Assembly (NCBI GenBank): GCA_910579805.1
Contig: CAJTWM010000007.1
Span: 76,861-140,860, forward strand
Direction: 5' to 3'
From: an uncultured Lachnospiraceae bacterium
GTDB lineage: Bacteria > Bacillota > Clostridia > Lachnospirales > Lachnospiraceae
DNA: 64,000 nucleotides
The notes below the pieces were generated by a model. It was not told the origin of the DNA. It did not search any database and saw only the letters and a program-made list of their open reading frames with translations. Below, piece after piece: positions 1 through 7,438 of the stretch. The translations under genes and the position numbers were made by a program. Position 1 is the first letter of the stretch; the number at the start of each line of letters is the position of its first letter.

Positions 1-270
1 GACGACAAGAATCTGTCCGCGTTGAAGATCACGATAGCGGAACAGCAGTATACCGGAAAAGAAGTGAAATTAGGAGTAGAAGATTTCACATTCCAGCAGA
101 AGGTGGGCGGAAGATGGGTTCCTCTTACGATGACGGAACAGGATTTTGAAATCGTATCTTATTCCAACAACCTGAAGAAAGGAACTGCAAAAGTGACGCT
201 CCATGGCCTTTCAGAATACGGCGGAACGAAGACCGTAACCTTTAAGATCAAAGCAAGGCCAATGAAATAA
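1..270 (+). CDS. C-terminal end of a surface-type protein (5' end outside window)
   Basis: The reading frame is open from base 1 and ends at TAA 268-270, so this is the last 89 codons of a gene that starts upstream of the window. A TTG at 22 has no ribosome site and is not a credible start. The residues alternate hydrophobic and polar positions, as in a beta-sandwich, and end in a stretch like the last strand of the bacterial Ig-like or cadherin-like repeats found in secreted Firmicute proteins (VTLHGLSEYGGTKTVTFKI). No sorting signal or membrane anchor follows. The fold is inferred from this pattern only, and the function of the whole protein cannot be judged. Confidence 0.6.
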   Translation, partial: DDKNLSALKITIAEQQYTGKEVKLGVEDFTFQQKVGGRWVPLTMTEQDFEIVSYSNNLKKGTAKVTLHGLSEYGGTKTVTFKIKARPMK

Positions 271-318
271 GCAATAAGTAAGCGCCATAGGCGTGGAAAC
301 AGCATAGTGTAAACGAGT

Positions 319-366
319 AAAAAACCTCAGGTAAAGCATTTGTTCAGGCTTACCTGAGGTTTTTTC
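319..366 (+). terminator. Rho-independent terminator after the surface-type gene
   Basis: A 14-bp perfect stem (AAAACCTCAGGTAA at 321-334 and its complement at 350-363) is closed by a 15-base loop and followed by a T tract ending at 365. It ends transcription of the partial gene at 1-270. Confidence 0.9.
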
Positions 367-428
367 TTAAATTAATTGTAAAACAATGTAATTTTTCCGG
401 AAACTTCATGTTTTGAATTTGAAAACCC

Positions 429-436
429 TATATAAT
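429..436 (+). promoter_or_regulatory. Probable -10 element for the alpha/beta hydrolase gene
   Basis: TATATAAT at 429-436 matches a sigma-A -10 box and lies 40 bases before the ATG at 476. No good -35 hexamer is seen at the usual spacing. The element lies inside the longer open frame that starts at 413, which argues that translation begins at 476. Confidence 0.4.
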
Positions 437-475
437 TTAAGTATAACCACTAAAGTGAAAGGAGAAGGAAGTACT

Positions 476-1252
476 ATGGGAAGGGAAAATATGTTGGCTT
501 ACAAAAGAGTCGGAAATAAAGAAAGCGATGTTACGCTGGTCTTTATCCATGGCTCGACAATGCTGAAGGAGGCAATGCTGCCGCTTGCGCTGGAAGAATA
601 TAACTGCATTTCTTTTGACCTGACGGCACACGGGGAATCGGCAGGAGAGGAACCGGAGGAAATTACGGTTTTTGCGGAGGATGTGGAATATACCATCGAG
701 CAGCTCAGAAAAAACAAAGAGGCTTCGGACAAGGTCATTCTGCTCGGCTATTCTATGGGAGGAGCCATAACCTGCGAAATAGCCATCCGTAAAAAGATCA
801 GCCTTACCGGGATTGTCGTTTTAAGCAGCGGCGGCAACCTGAAAGACTACACGCCTCTTGTCGACGATCTGAAGGCAGTGCCGGCTGAACAGTTCAGGGC
901 GGCTGATATTGTGGGGGCGCTTTTCGGTTTGGATACGCCTGAGTCAGAGGTTGAAAGGATCGCCGGGCAGTTCGCTGCTTTGAAGACGGAAGATGTGACG
1001 GGTTACGGGGATCTGATGGCGTCGAACCGGTATAACAATCTGGAAGCGTGCAGCGGGATCGAAGTGCCTTCCTTGCTTATTCATGGAAACAACGACGAGA
1101 TCGTATTGCCGATGGCAGCGGTCGAAACATGGAAAAAAATAAAAAACAGCCAGCTTTTGATGATCCCGTATAAAGGACATGCGGCGATCTTTGAGGATAC
1201 GGAGCTGGTTAAACAAAAGATCGGCGTTTTTGTCAGATCCTGCACGGCATAG
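476..1252 (+). CDS. alpha/beta hydrolase family protein
   Basis: A 258-residue cytoplasmic hydrolase of the alpha/beta fold, with no signal peptide. The oxyanion-hole strand ends in FIHG (23-26), the nucleophile elbow is GYSMGG with Ser93, and the late motifs LLIHGNNDEIV and KGHAAIFED hold the expected acid and histidine. The triad therefore looks complete. The substrate is unknown; members act on esters, thioesters, lactones or peptides. ATG 476 is chosen because GGAGAAGG lies 7 bases upstream and a -10 box lies inside the longer frame. The next gene encodes a ketoacyl synthase III homologue on the same strand 129 bases on, so the hydrolase may act on an acyl product of that enzyme; this is inference from position. 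Confidence 0.85.
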   Translation: MGRENMLAYKRVGNKESDVTLVFIHGSTMLKEAMLPLALEEYNCISFDLTAHGESAGEEPEEITVFAEDVEYTIEQLRKNKEASDKVILLGYSMGGAITCEIAIRKKISLTGIVVLSSGGNLKDYTPLVDDLKAVPAEQFRAADIVGALFGLDTPESEVERIAGQFAALKTEDVTGYGDLMASNRYNNLEACSGIEVPSLLIHGNNDEIVLPMAAVETWKKIKNSQLLMIPYKGHAAIFEDTELVKQKIGVFVRSCTA

Positions 1253-1381
1253 AAGTATGGGGTATATTAAAATTTCATGATGGTAATCTGTCTGTCCGGT
1301 AAAGAGGGCGGACAGAGGTTAGATACAAAAGGAAAGCGTTTGCGGCAGCCGGGGCTGTCCGGGCGGACGGGGTGTACATAT

Positions 1382-2377
1382 ATGCGTAATATTCTTATTC
1401 AGGGAACGGGGATCTATATTCCTCATAATAAAGTCTACAATGAAGAGCTTAACGAGCACTTTGCCAAAAGAGGCGTGGATGCGAGCCATCTGATGGAACA
1501 CTTAGGGAGAAGGAAGAGATATTTTATCTCAGAGGGTGAGAATGCGATCAGTATGTGCCAGAATGCGATCGAAGACTGTATCAAAAAGAGTAATATTGAC
1601 ATGGAAGAGATAGAAATGCTGGTCTTTTGTTCTGACACGCCGGAATATCTGCTCCCTTCCAATGCACTGAAATTGACCGGCCTGTACGGGGACAAACTTA
1701 AAAATGTGAATGTAGCGTTTGATTTGAATTCCAACTGTACCAGTATGCTGATGGGAATGAGTGTGGCGAGTCAGTATATGCAGGGGATGGGGATATCTCA
1801 TGCGATGGTGGTGGGAAGTTTCTGTATTTCCCCCGTCGTTTTGTGGGGGGATCCGGTTACTTACGCTAATTTTGCGGATGCTGCCGCGTGCGTTGTCCTG
1901 AGTGCGGAGGAAACGGAAGAAAAGAGGGGGTTTTTGGATACCAGGGTGTATGTAAATGCGGTAACCCATCATTATGTTACTTATCCAAAATGCGGTATGT
2001 CGCAGGTACCCTTAAAAAAGGTGGAGCCTAATGAAAAGAGACTGGAATGGAAACCGTTTACTATGAGTAACCTTCCGGAAAATATGGCGGAACTGATCGG
2101 GACGGTGCTGGAGCGGAATGAGCTGACGGCAGAAGAGATCGATTACTTTATTTTCTCGCAGCTTAACGATGCGTGCAATATGGATACGCTGAAGATTTTA
2201 GGAGTTCCGGAAACAAAATATCATTTTGTGGGAGGCGAATACGGATATACGGGAAATACCTGTCCGATTCTATGCCTGAACAGGATGTGGGATCTGTACG
2301 CGAAAAAAGGAAATAAGCTTATCCTGTCTACAATGGGAGCGGGATATTCTTTGATTGTACAGTTATATGAATTTTAA
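1382..2377 (+). CDS. 3-oxoacyl-ACP synthase III (FabH)-like protein with altered catalytic triad
   Basis: A 331-residue thiolase-fold protein. The N-terminal half has the active-site cysteine in DLNSNCT (Cys119) and the C-terminal half has YGYTGNT (Asn292), the usual FabH asparagine, followed by the GAGYS loop near residue 320. The catalytic histidine of the FabH PHQAN motif is replaced: the equivalent stretch reads FSQLN, with Ser259 in place of His. In FabH the His/Asn pair decarboxylates malonyl-ACP, so this protein may use a different second substrate or act as an acyltransferase. ATG 1382 is preferred over 1277 because the FabH core begins there; the ribosome site (GGGG about 8 bases upstream) is weak. 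The chemoreceptor gene follows after 36 bases. The housekeeping fabH role is unlikely. Confidence 0.8.
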   Translation: MRNILIQGTGIYIPHNKVYNEELNEHFAKRGVDASHLMEHLGRRKRYFISEGENAISMCQNAIEDCIKKSNIDMEEIEMLVFCSDTPEYLLPSNALKLTGLYGDKLKNVNVAFDLNSNCTSMLMGMSVASQYMQGMGISHAMVVGSFCISPVVLWGDPVTYANFADAAACVVLSAEETEEKRGFLDTRVYVNAVTHHYVTYPKCGMSQVPLKKVEPNEKRLEWKPFTMSNLPENMAELIGTVLERNELTAEEIDYFIFSQLNDACNMDTLKILGVPETKYHFVGGEYGYTGNTCPILCLNRMWDLYAKKGNKLILSTMGAGYSLIVQLYEF

Positions 2378-2413
2378 AATACAAAATCAAATTATTTGGA
2401 ATGGGAGATAACT

Positions 2414-3952
2414 ATGGAAAAAAGAGAGTTGACTGCATTAGAGGTCTATATTAGTAAGGTATATGTGATGGCGCTGCTCCTGATACCGGGAACCTGTATG
2501 CTGGCAGGATTGGGATATACGATGAATAAACTGAAAGGGGTTCTGCGGACGGTAAGCTGGACTACGGTGCTTCTGTTCGATCTGTCTTGTCTGATTTATA
2601 TATTGATCGGTCTGTTTTTTATTAAAACCGGAAAAAAGGACGGAGTTGTGCAGGAATCAAAATTAAAGCAAAGCAAGATTTTTTTGGTTGTGATTATGTT
2701 TACCCAGTTTAATTTTATTTCTTATAAGATGCCGTCTACGGAATTTTGGGCGTTTGCGTTTTTATTTACGATCATTACCGCACTGTTGCTGGATACAAAG
2801 ATGGTAATTGCGGCTATTACGGAGATCTCGCTGTCCGTGATCATATCATGGATCGTGCAGGGGGAGGCCCTTCTTCCGGTCAGGAATGAAAATTTTCAGA
2901 CGAACGTGATAAACCGCTGCGTATGTATCGCCGTATCCATGTTCTATATTTTTCTGCTTACTTATACGGTCCAGCATTTTCTTGTGGAGGCGAAGAAGGA
3001 CGAAGTGGAAAGAAATAACGAGCGGGTACAGAATGTTTTAAGTAAAGTAACTTACATAGCGAACAACTTAGGAAAAGCAAGCAATGTGCTGGTAGGATCG
3101 TCGCAGACAGAGAGCGCGGCGACGCAGGAGCTTTCCGCCATCAGTGAAACCCTGTTAGCGACTAGCTGCGGAATGATGGAAAAATCCGAACAGAGTAAAG
3201 AAAATCTTACAAATCTGGAAGAAAGCAGTTATAACATGAAGGTGAAAATGGAAGATGTGGACCGTCTTTCCAAAGAACTGGTTGACATTTCCGTATCCAA
3301 TGAGCAGGCCCTCAATCATCTGCTGGGAATCAGTGAAAAGGTGGAAAATTCAACCAATAAGACGAGGGAAGTAACGGATAAGTTATTGATGGAATCCGGT
3401 GAGATCGGGAAAACGCTGGATATTATCAATGATATTGTAGAGTCCATTAATCTTCTTGCCTTGAACGCTTCTATCGAAGCGGCAAGGGCAGGTGAAGCGG
3501 GACGCGGATTTGCCGTTGTTGCGCAGGAAGTCGGGCATTTGGCGGATAATACAAAAGAATCCTTACAGAGCGTAAACGATGTGGTAACGCGTGTCCAAAT
3601 GGGAACTAACGACGTGTCTAAGTTTATGAATCAAAATACGGAGCAGCTTTTAAACCAGAATAAAGTAATCGCAGAAACTGCGGAAGGCATAAAGAAGATG
3701 CTGCAGCTTCTTAAAAAATCGGTAGAGGCTGTGGAGCAGGCGGACCAGATCAGAATGGAGCAGAGCAAGGTCATTCAGGAAACGGTGGAGATCAATGAAA
3801 ACATAGCCGAGAGAATTCATTCCGAAAACGAAGAATTTTCCAATATTGCAAGTATGGTGCAGAGTAACAGTGAAGAAGTGCTTGCCATATCGGAACAGAT
3901 AGAAAATATTAATTCCATGGTAAGGGAATTAGAGGAATTGTTGGAAGTTTAA
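2414..3952 (+). CDS. methyl-accepting chemotaxis protein with polytopic membrane sensor half
   Basis: A 512-residue chemoreceptor. Residues about 15-195 form roughly six hydrophobic segments with only short loops, instead of the usual two helices around an extracellular domain. A long coiled coil follows, with the conserved signalling hairpin at about 350-375 (SIEAARAGEAGRGFAVVA) that contacts CheA and CheW. No HAMP domain is evident. ATG 2414 has GGGAG six bases upstream. The gene lies 36 bases after the ketoacyl synthase homologue and is probably cotranscribed with it. A membrane-embedded sensor suggests a hydrophobic ligand, membrane state or redox signal; this is inference. Confidence 0.9.
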   Translation: MEKRELTALEVYISKVYVMALLLIPGTCMLAGLGYTMNKLKGVLRTVSWTTVLLFDLSCLIYILIGLFFIKTGKKDGVVQESKLKQSKIFLVVIMFTQFNFISYKMPSTEFWAFAFLFTIITALLLDTKMVIAAITEISLSVIISWIVQGEALLPVRNENFQTNVINRCVCIAVSMFYIFLLTYTVQHFLVEAKKDEVERNNERVQNVLSKVTYIANNLGKASNVLVGSSQTESAATQELSAISETLLATSCGMMEKSEQSKENLTNLEESSYNMKVKMEDVDRLSKELVDISVSNEQALNHLLGISEKVENSTNKTREVTDKLLMESGEIGKTLDIINDIVESINLLALNASIEAARAGEAGRGFAVVAQEVGHLADNTKESLQSVNDVVTRVQMGTNDVSKFMNQNTEQLLNQNKVIAETAEGIKKMLQLLKKSVEAVEQADQIRMEQSKVIQETVEINENIAERIHSENEEFSNIASMVQSNSEEVLAISEQIENINSMVRELEELLEV

Positions 3953-3970
3953 TCATTGAAAAAGTGAAAC

Positions 3971-4026
3971 AAAAACAGCCGCTGCATAATCCGACCGTTT
4001 ATCGGCCGGCGCAGGCGGCTGTTTTT
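3971..4026. terminator. Terminator between convergent mcp and anti-sigma genes
   Basis: AAAAACAGCCGC at 3971 pairs with GCGGCTGTTTTT ending at 4026, with one bulged base lower in the stem. A-rich and T-rich flanks on both sides let it work for the chemoreceptor gene (+) and the anti-sigma gene (-). Confidence 0.85.
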
Positions 4027-4043
4027 ATTTCTGCGGCCGGAAA

Positions 4044-5042
4044 TCACCCGGCGGCTTTTTCACGCTGTCTATGGATTCCGGCGCCAATCAGGAACAAACC
4101 GGCAGCCACCGAAAGAATCAGTACGGCCAAACGGATATTGGCGTCCAGAGAGGAAAGACTCCAGTGAAGGAAGTCGGCGTCTAAAAGGGAAGACTTTGAC
4201 CAATCCTTCAGGCTCAGGCGGACCACATCATTGACAACGGCAAAGAAAGCGCCGCATAGGATGAAGGAGATCCCTGCCTTGACCATGGGGACGAATCTGC
4301 AATAGCGGATCAGGATAAAAAGCGCCCACGGTAAAAGAGAACAAAAAGAAGTTATGGTCATGGCGACGCTCCAATAAAGGGAAGAATTTGCGTAAAGCCC
4401 GCATACGATGATGACTGCAAAAAGCCATAGGGTATCCCATATCATTACAAGCAGCCCCTTGTGGCGCGCGAGAACCTTTGGCAGAGTGATTTTGGCGATC
4501 ACATAGGGCATGAAAGCCACGGAAAGCCCGAAGAAAGTCGGGACGGAGGCAAGAAGAAACCAGTTGCCGCCGGTATAAATACAAATCACCATGAACAGCA
4601 GCATCAGCGAAACCGTGAAGCTGCCCAGCGTAGCCGTGCCGATATGCTCTTTTGGAACGACAAGAGGAACAACGATCAGTGAAGCCGCCACCAGAAGAGA
4701 GGCCAGAACAATGAAAAACCAGTCCAAAGCATGGCCGATAGCCAGATTACAAATCAGGCAGACAAGGATGGGAATCGTAAAGATTCCTGCAAAGCATAGA
4801 CCTATAGTATAGGTTTTTCTTCTTTCTTTTTTTAAGTGGGATTCCAAAACATGGTTCTTTTCCGATATCAGTTTTTCATCAATATCAGTATTGCCTAGTC
4901 TTTCCGCTATCGTCCTGCAGTCTGTACATTCCGTGAGATGTTCTTCTACGACGGCTTGGCTGGAAGGACTGCAGGCATGGTCCTGATACAGAGGCAGAAG
5001 ATCCTGTATGATTTCGCAATTATATTTTTTTTCTGTACTCAT
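4044..5042 (-). CDS. anti-sigma factor, zinc-finger (zf-HC2) membrane protein
   Basis: A 332-residue membrane protein. The N-terminal cytoplasmic part has the zinc-binding anti-sigma signature: Cys9, then His35-x3-Cys39-x2-Cys42. About seven or eight hydrophobic segments follow from residue 75 to the basic C-terminus. This layout fits an anti-sigma factor that holds the neighbouring ECF sigma factor at the membrane until an envelope signal arrives. It lies 16 bases after the sigma gene, with AAAGGAG before its ATG, so the pair is one operon. The membrane part matches no sensor domain I can name, so the signal is unknown. Confidence 0.85.
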   Translation of the reverse strand: MSTEKKYNCEIIQDLLPLYQDHACSPSSQAVVEEHLTECTDCRTIAERLGNTDIDEKLISEKNHVLESHLKKERRKTYTIGLCFAGIFTIPILVCLICNLAIGHALDWFFIVLASLLVAASLIVVPLVVPKEHIGTATLGSFTVSLMLLFMVICIYTGGNWFLLASVPTFFGLSVAFMPYVIAKITLPKVLARHKGLLVMIWDTLWLFAVIIVCGLYANSSLYWSVAMTITSFCSLLPWALFILIRYCRFVPMVKAGISFILCGAFFAVVNDVVRLSLKDWSKSSLLDADFLHWSLSSLDANIRLAVLILSVAAGLFLIGAGIHRQREKAAG

Positions 5043-5058
5043 AAATCTTATTCTCCTT

Positions 5059-5529
5059 TCATACTGACATTTTTTCCTGAATCTTTAGCCTTGCGCGGTG
5101 GTAGGTCACACGCGCCCAGTTTTCCGTTTTTCCGAATATCTGACCAATCTTTTGAAAAGATAATTCTCCAAATATCCGTAATTGGAATACTTCTTTATAG
5201 GGTTCGTCCATTGTGTGCAGGATCTGATGGATCCGTAAGGTTAGATCCTCGTCCTCTAAGAGCTGGGCAACGTTTGTCTCGCAAGGAAGATCGTCTGTCA
5301 TTTCTCCGGTTTTTGAAGTTTTCCGTAATTCGTCGATGCAGGTATTCTTGGCAATGGCGCAGAGCCATGTAAATTCACCGGAATCGCCGCGATATTTTTT
5401 TTCGGTCTTGAAAGCTTTGAAAAATACTTCCTGTGTGATCTCTTCTGCCGAATGCGCGTTTCTGATCAGCGTCATCACATAAGAATAAATTTCCATGTAA
5501 TAAGTGTTGTACAACTTATCAAAGTCCAT
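5059..5529 (-). CDS. RNA polymerase sigma factor, ECF (sigma-70) family
   Basis: A 156-residue ECF sigma factor. Region 2 near the N-terminus includes SAEEITQEVFFKAF and EFTWLCAIAKN; region 4 is a helix-turn-helix (FGELSFQKIGQIFGKTENWARVTYHRAR) that reads the -35 element. ATG 5529 is chosen because AGGAGG lies 11 bases upstream and an earlier in-frame GTG at 5541 falls on the Shine-Dalgarno sequence itself. The zinc-finger anti-sigma gene lies directly downstream. A promoter of ECF type lies upstream, so the operon is probably autoregulated. The regulon cannot be told from this window. Confidence 0.92.
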   Translation of the reverse strand: MDFDKLYNTYYMEIYSYVMTLIRNAHSAEEITQEVFFKAFKTEKKYRGDSGEFTWLCAIAKNTCIDELRKTSKTGEMTDDLPCETNVAQLLEDEDLTLRIHQILHTMDEPYKEVFQLRIFGELSFQKIGQIFGKTENWARVTYHRARLKIQEKMSV

Positions 5530-5562
5530 GAACAGATTCACCTCCTCTTGACTTTCATAGAT

Positions 5563-5590
5563 TAGACGGGGAAGATCGGAGTTTGTTACA
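5563..5590 (-). promoter_or_regulatory. ECF-type autoregulatory promoter
   Basis: On the minus strand TGTAAC (5590-5585) is followed after 16 bases by CGTCTA (5568-5563). This matches the TGAAAC / CGTC pattern of promoters read by SigW/SigM-like ECF factors. The start of transcription would fall near 5556, just before the ribosome site of the sigma gene. No sigma-A promoter was seen there. Confidence 0.65.
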
Positions 5591-5711
5591 AAATATTTTA
5601 AAAAAATAAAAATTTTTATATTTTCAGGCCGTTTTATTTAAGAGTATTATATCATTTGGCGGCCATTTGCGGATATTTTTAAAAAATATTTAAAAGTGCC
5701 GGGGAATTGTA

Positions 5712-5720
5712 TGATATAAT
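5712..5720 (+). promoter_or_regulatory. Extended -10 promoter for the MutS-family gene
   Basis: TGATATAAT at 5712-5720 is a perfect extended -10 element 42 bases before the ATG at 5763. The -35 region is weak, as is usual for this promoter class. Confidence 0.5.
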
Positions 5721-5762
5721 AAAGTATTCGGACTATAAGGGGTTACAAAGGAGAGGGTTCTT

Positions 5763-7373
5763 ATGCGGGAAGATTTTCATTTTCTTTATCCGCCGGGATA
5801 TGACCGGGGATCGGAGATTCCTATGAAGGATTTCAAATTTATTCATGCGTTACAGATCGATGAAATGATCGTGCTTGTCAAAGAAAGCTACCGGGGATTC
5901 CATGATCTTGCTTTGGAAAATTTCTTTACAACGGATACGGCTGTGCTGGATTACCGCCTTTCCATAGTGGAAGACTTAGTGGAAAATCCGGAATTATATC
6001 AGGTTTTTTGCAATTCGGTCACGATCATCCATAATATTTATGATCTGCGCCGCGCCATCAGCAGCGATTTCTCGGTAGAATCGGCATTGAGTTCTATCCG
6101 ATATCTGGAAATGTATCAGGAAATCGTGGAATTATTTGCGGAAGGGCTGAAGGGGCTTACACTGCATTCCGAGGGCATGAAGTTGTTTCGGGAGCAGATC
6201 TTGTCTATCACGGAAAGCGATGAATATCAAAATCTGCATACGGAACTTTCTAAAATGGAAACACGGTTTGGAAATATCAAAAGCGTCATGGTCGGCATCA
6301 ATCTGGATGAGACTCTCCGTGCAAAAGAAGCGGGGGTCATATCTATAGAGAACAGGTATTTTCATGAAGGAAGTATTATGGATAAGCTGCTGAAAAAAGA
6401 CCCAAAGGATTCGTTTTCACTGATCTCGCCGCTATATCCGCTTTCGAAAGGGCTTCATGGAGAAGAATTAAAAGCGCTCAATTATTCGCTAAGGGCGTCG
6501 CTGAACACGATCTATATGAAATCTATCCGTAGCTTTGAACCGTTGATCCAAAAGTATTATAGTGTGAATACCTCTTTATTTGTGGCGCTGTTGGATGATA
6601 TCCGTTTTTTAACGGCAGGAGTGGGCTTCATTTTATCTATGAAGGACAAGGGATTTTCTATGTGCCGCCCGGAAACGGCGGCGGTTGGTGAGAAAAGGTG
6701 CGATTTGGAGCAGGTGTATAATCCCGTGCTGGCAAGGCGCGCCATTGAGGATACGATCGTATCCAACTCCTTTTCTTTTGACGAAAACGGAAGATTTTAT
6801 CTGGTGACCGGACCGAATCATGGGGGAAAGTCTATTTTTGCCTATTCGGTAGGGATGGCGCAGGCCTTGTTTCAGCTTGGCCTATTTGTTCCGGCAAAGA
6901 GGGCGGTGATCAGTCCGGTTTCCGGTATCTACACTCATTTTCCATCCTCGGATGAGAACAATTACGGAAAGGGAAGGCTGGAGAGCGAGTGCGCCCGCCT
7001 GAGCGATATTATGAAGGAGCTGACGGATACGGATATGCTGCTCATGGACGAGTCTTTTTCCAGTACCAGCGGTCTGGAGGCGGGATATATTGCATCCGAG
7101 GTACTGACGGGGATCGGCATCATAGGCTGCGGGGGAATTTTTGTTACCCATATCCATGATCTGCCTCAGCAGACAAAGGAATATAATGCCCATCCGCAAA
7201 ACAAAGGAAAGATAGACAATCTGGTGGCGCTTATGGAAAGTAAAGAGGACGGGACGAGAAGCTATAAGATAGCCCGTACCGTACCGGACGGGCTTAGTTA
7301 TGCCAAAGATATCGCATCCCGCTACGGGCTTGACCTGGAAGGGATTTTGAAAGGAAGAGAAGGTATATCGTAA
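5763..7373 (+). CDS. MutS-family ATPase lacking the mismatch-recognition domain
   Basis: A 536-residue protein made of a helical MutS core/lever region (about 20-330) and a C-terminal MutS ATPase. The Walker A loop TGPNHGGKS lies near 347-356, the Walker B MLLMDESF near 423, and the signature loop in SSTSGLEAG just after it. The mismatch-reading and connector domains of MutS1 are absent, and so is the Smr nuclease of MutS2. Family members of this size are poorly characterised, so a role in post-replication repair should not be assumed. AAAGGAGAG precedes ATG 5763. It is divergent from the ECF operon and ends at a terminator shared with the kinase gene. Confidence 0.85.
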   Translation: MREDFHFLYPPGYDRGSEIPMKDFKFIHALQIDEMIVLVKESYRGFHDLALENFFTTDTAVLDYRLSIVEDLVENPELYQVFCNSVTIIHNIYDLRRAISSDFSVESALSSIRYLEMYQEIVELFAEGLKGLTLHSEGMKLFREQILSITESDEYQNLHTELSKMETRFGNIKSVMVGINLDETLRAKEAGVISIENRYFHEGSIMDKLLKKDPKDSFSLISPLYPLSKGLHGEELKALNYSLRASLNTIYMKSIRSFEPLIQKYYSVNTSLFVALLDDIRFLTAGVGFILSMKDKGFSMCRPETAAVGEKRCDLEQVYNPVLARRAIEDTIVSNSFSFDENGRFYLVTGPNHGGKSIFAYSVGMAQALFQLGLFVPAKRAVISPVSGIYTHFPSSDENNYGKGRLESECARLSDIMKELTDTDMLLMDESFSSTSGLEAGYIASEVLTGIGIIGCGGIFVTHIHDLPQQTKEYNAHPQNKGKIDNLVALMESKEDGTRSYKIARTVPDGLSYAKDIASRYGLDLEGILKGREGIS

Positions 7374-7404
7374 ACAGGTCCTCCTGTTACGATATACCTT
7401 CTTA
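7358..7404. terminator. Bidirectional terminator between mutS-like and kinase genes
   Basis: A long near-perfect hairpin: AAGGTATATCGTAA (7360-7373) pairs with TTACGATATACCTT ending at 7400, with inner ACAGG/CCTGT. It overlaps the last codons and stop of the MutS-like gene and separates it from the convergent kinase gene. Confidence 0.8.
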
Positions 7405-7438
7405 TTTCTGTCGTTACGTTTCATGATGCATTTTCCTG

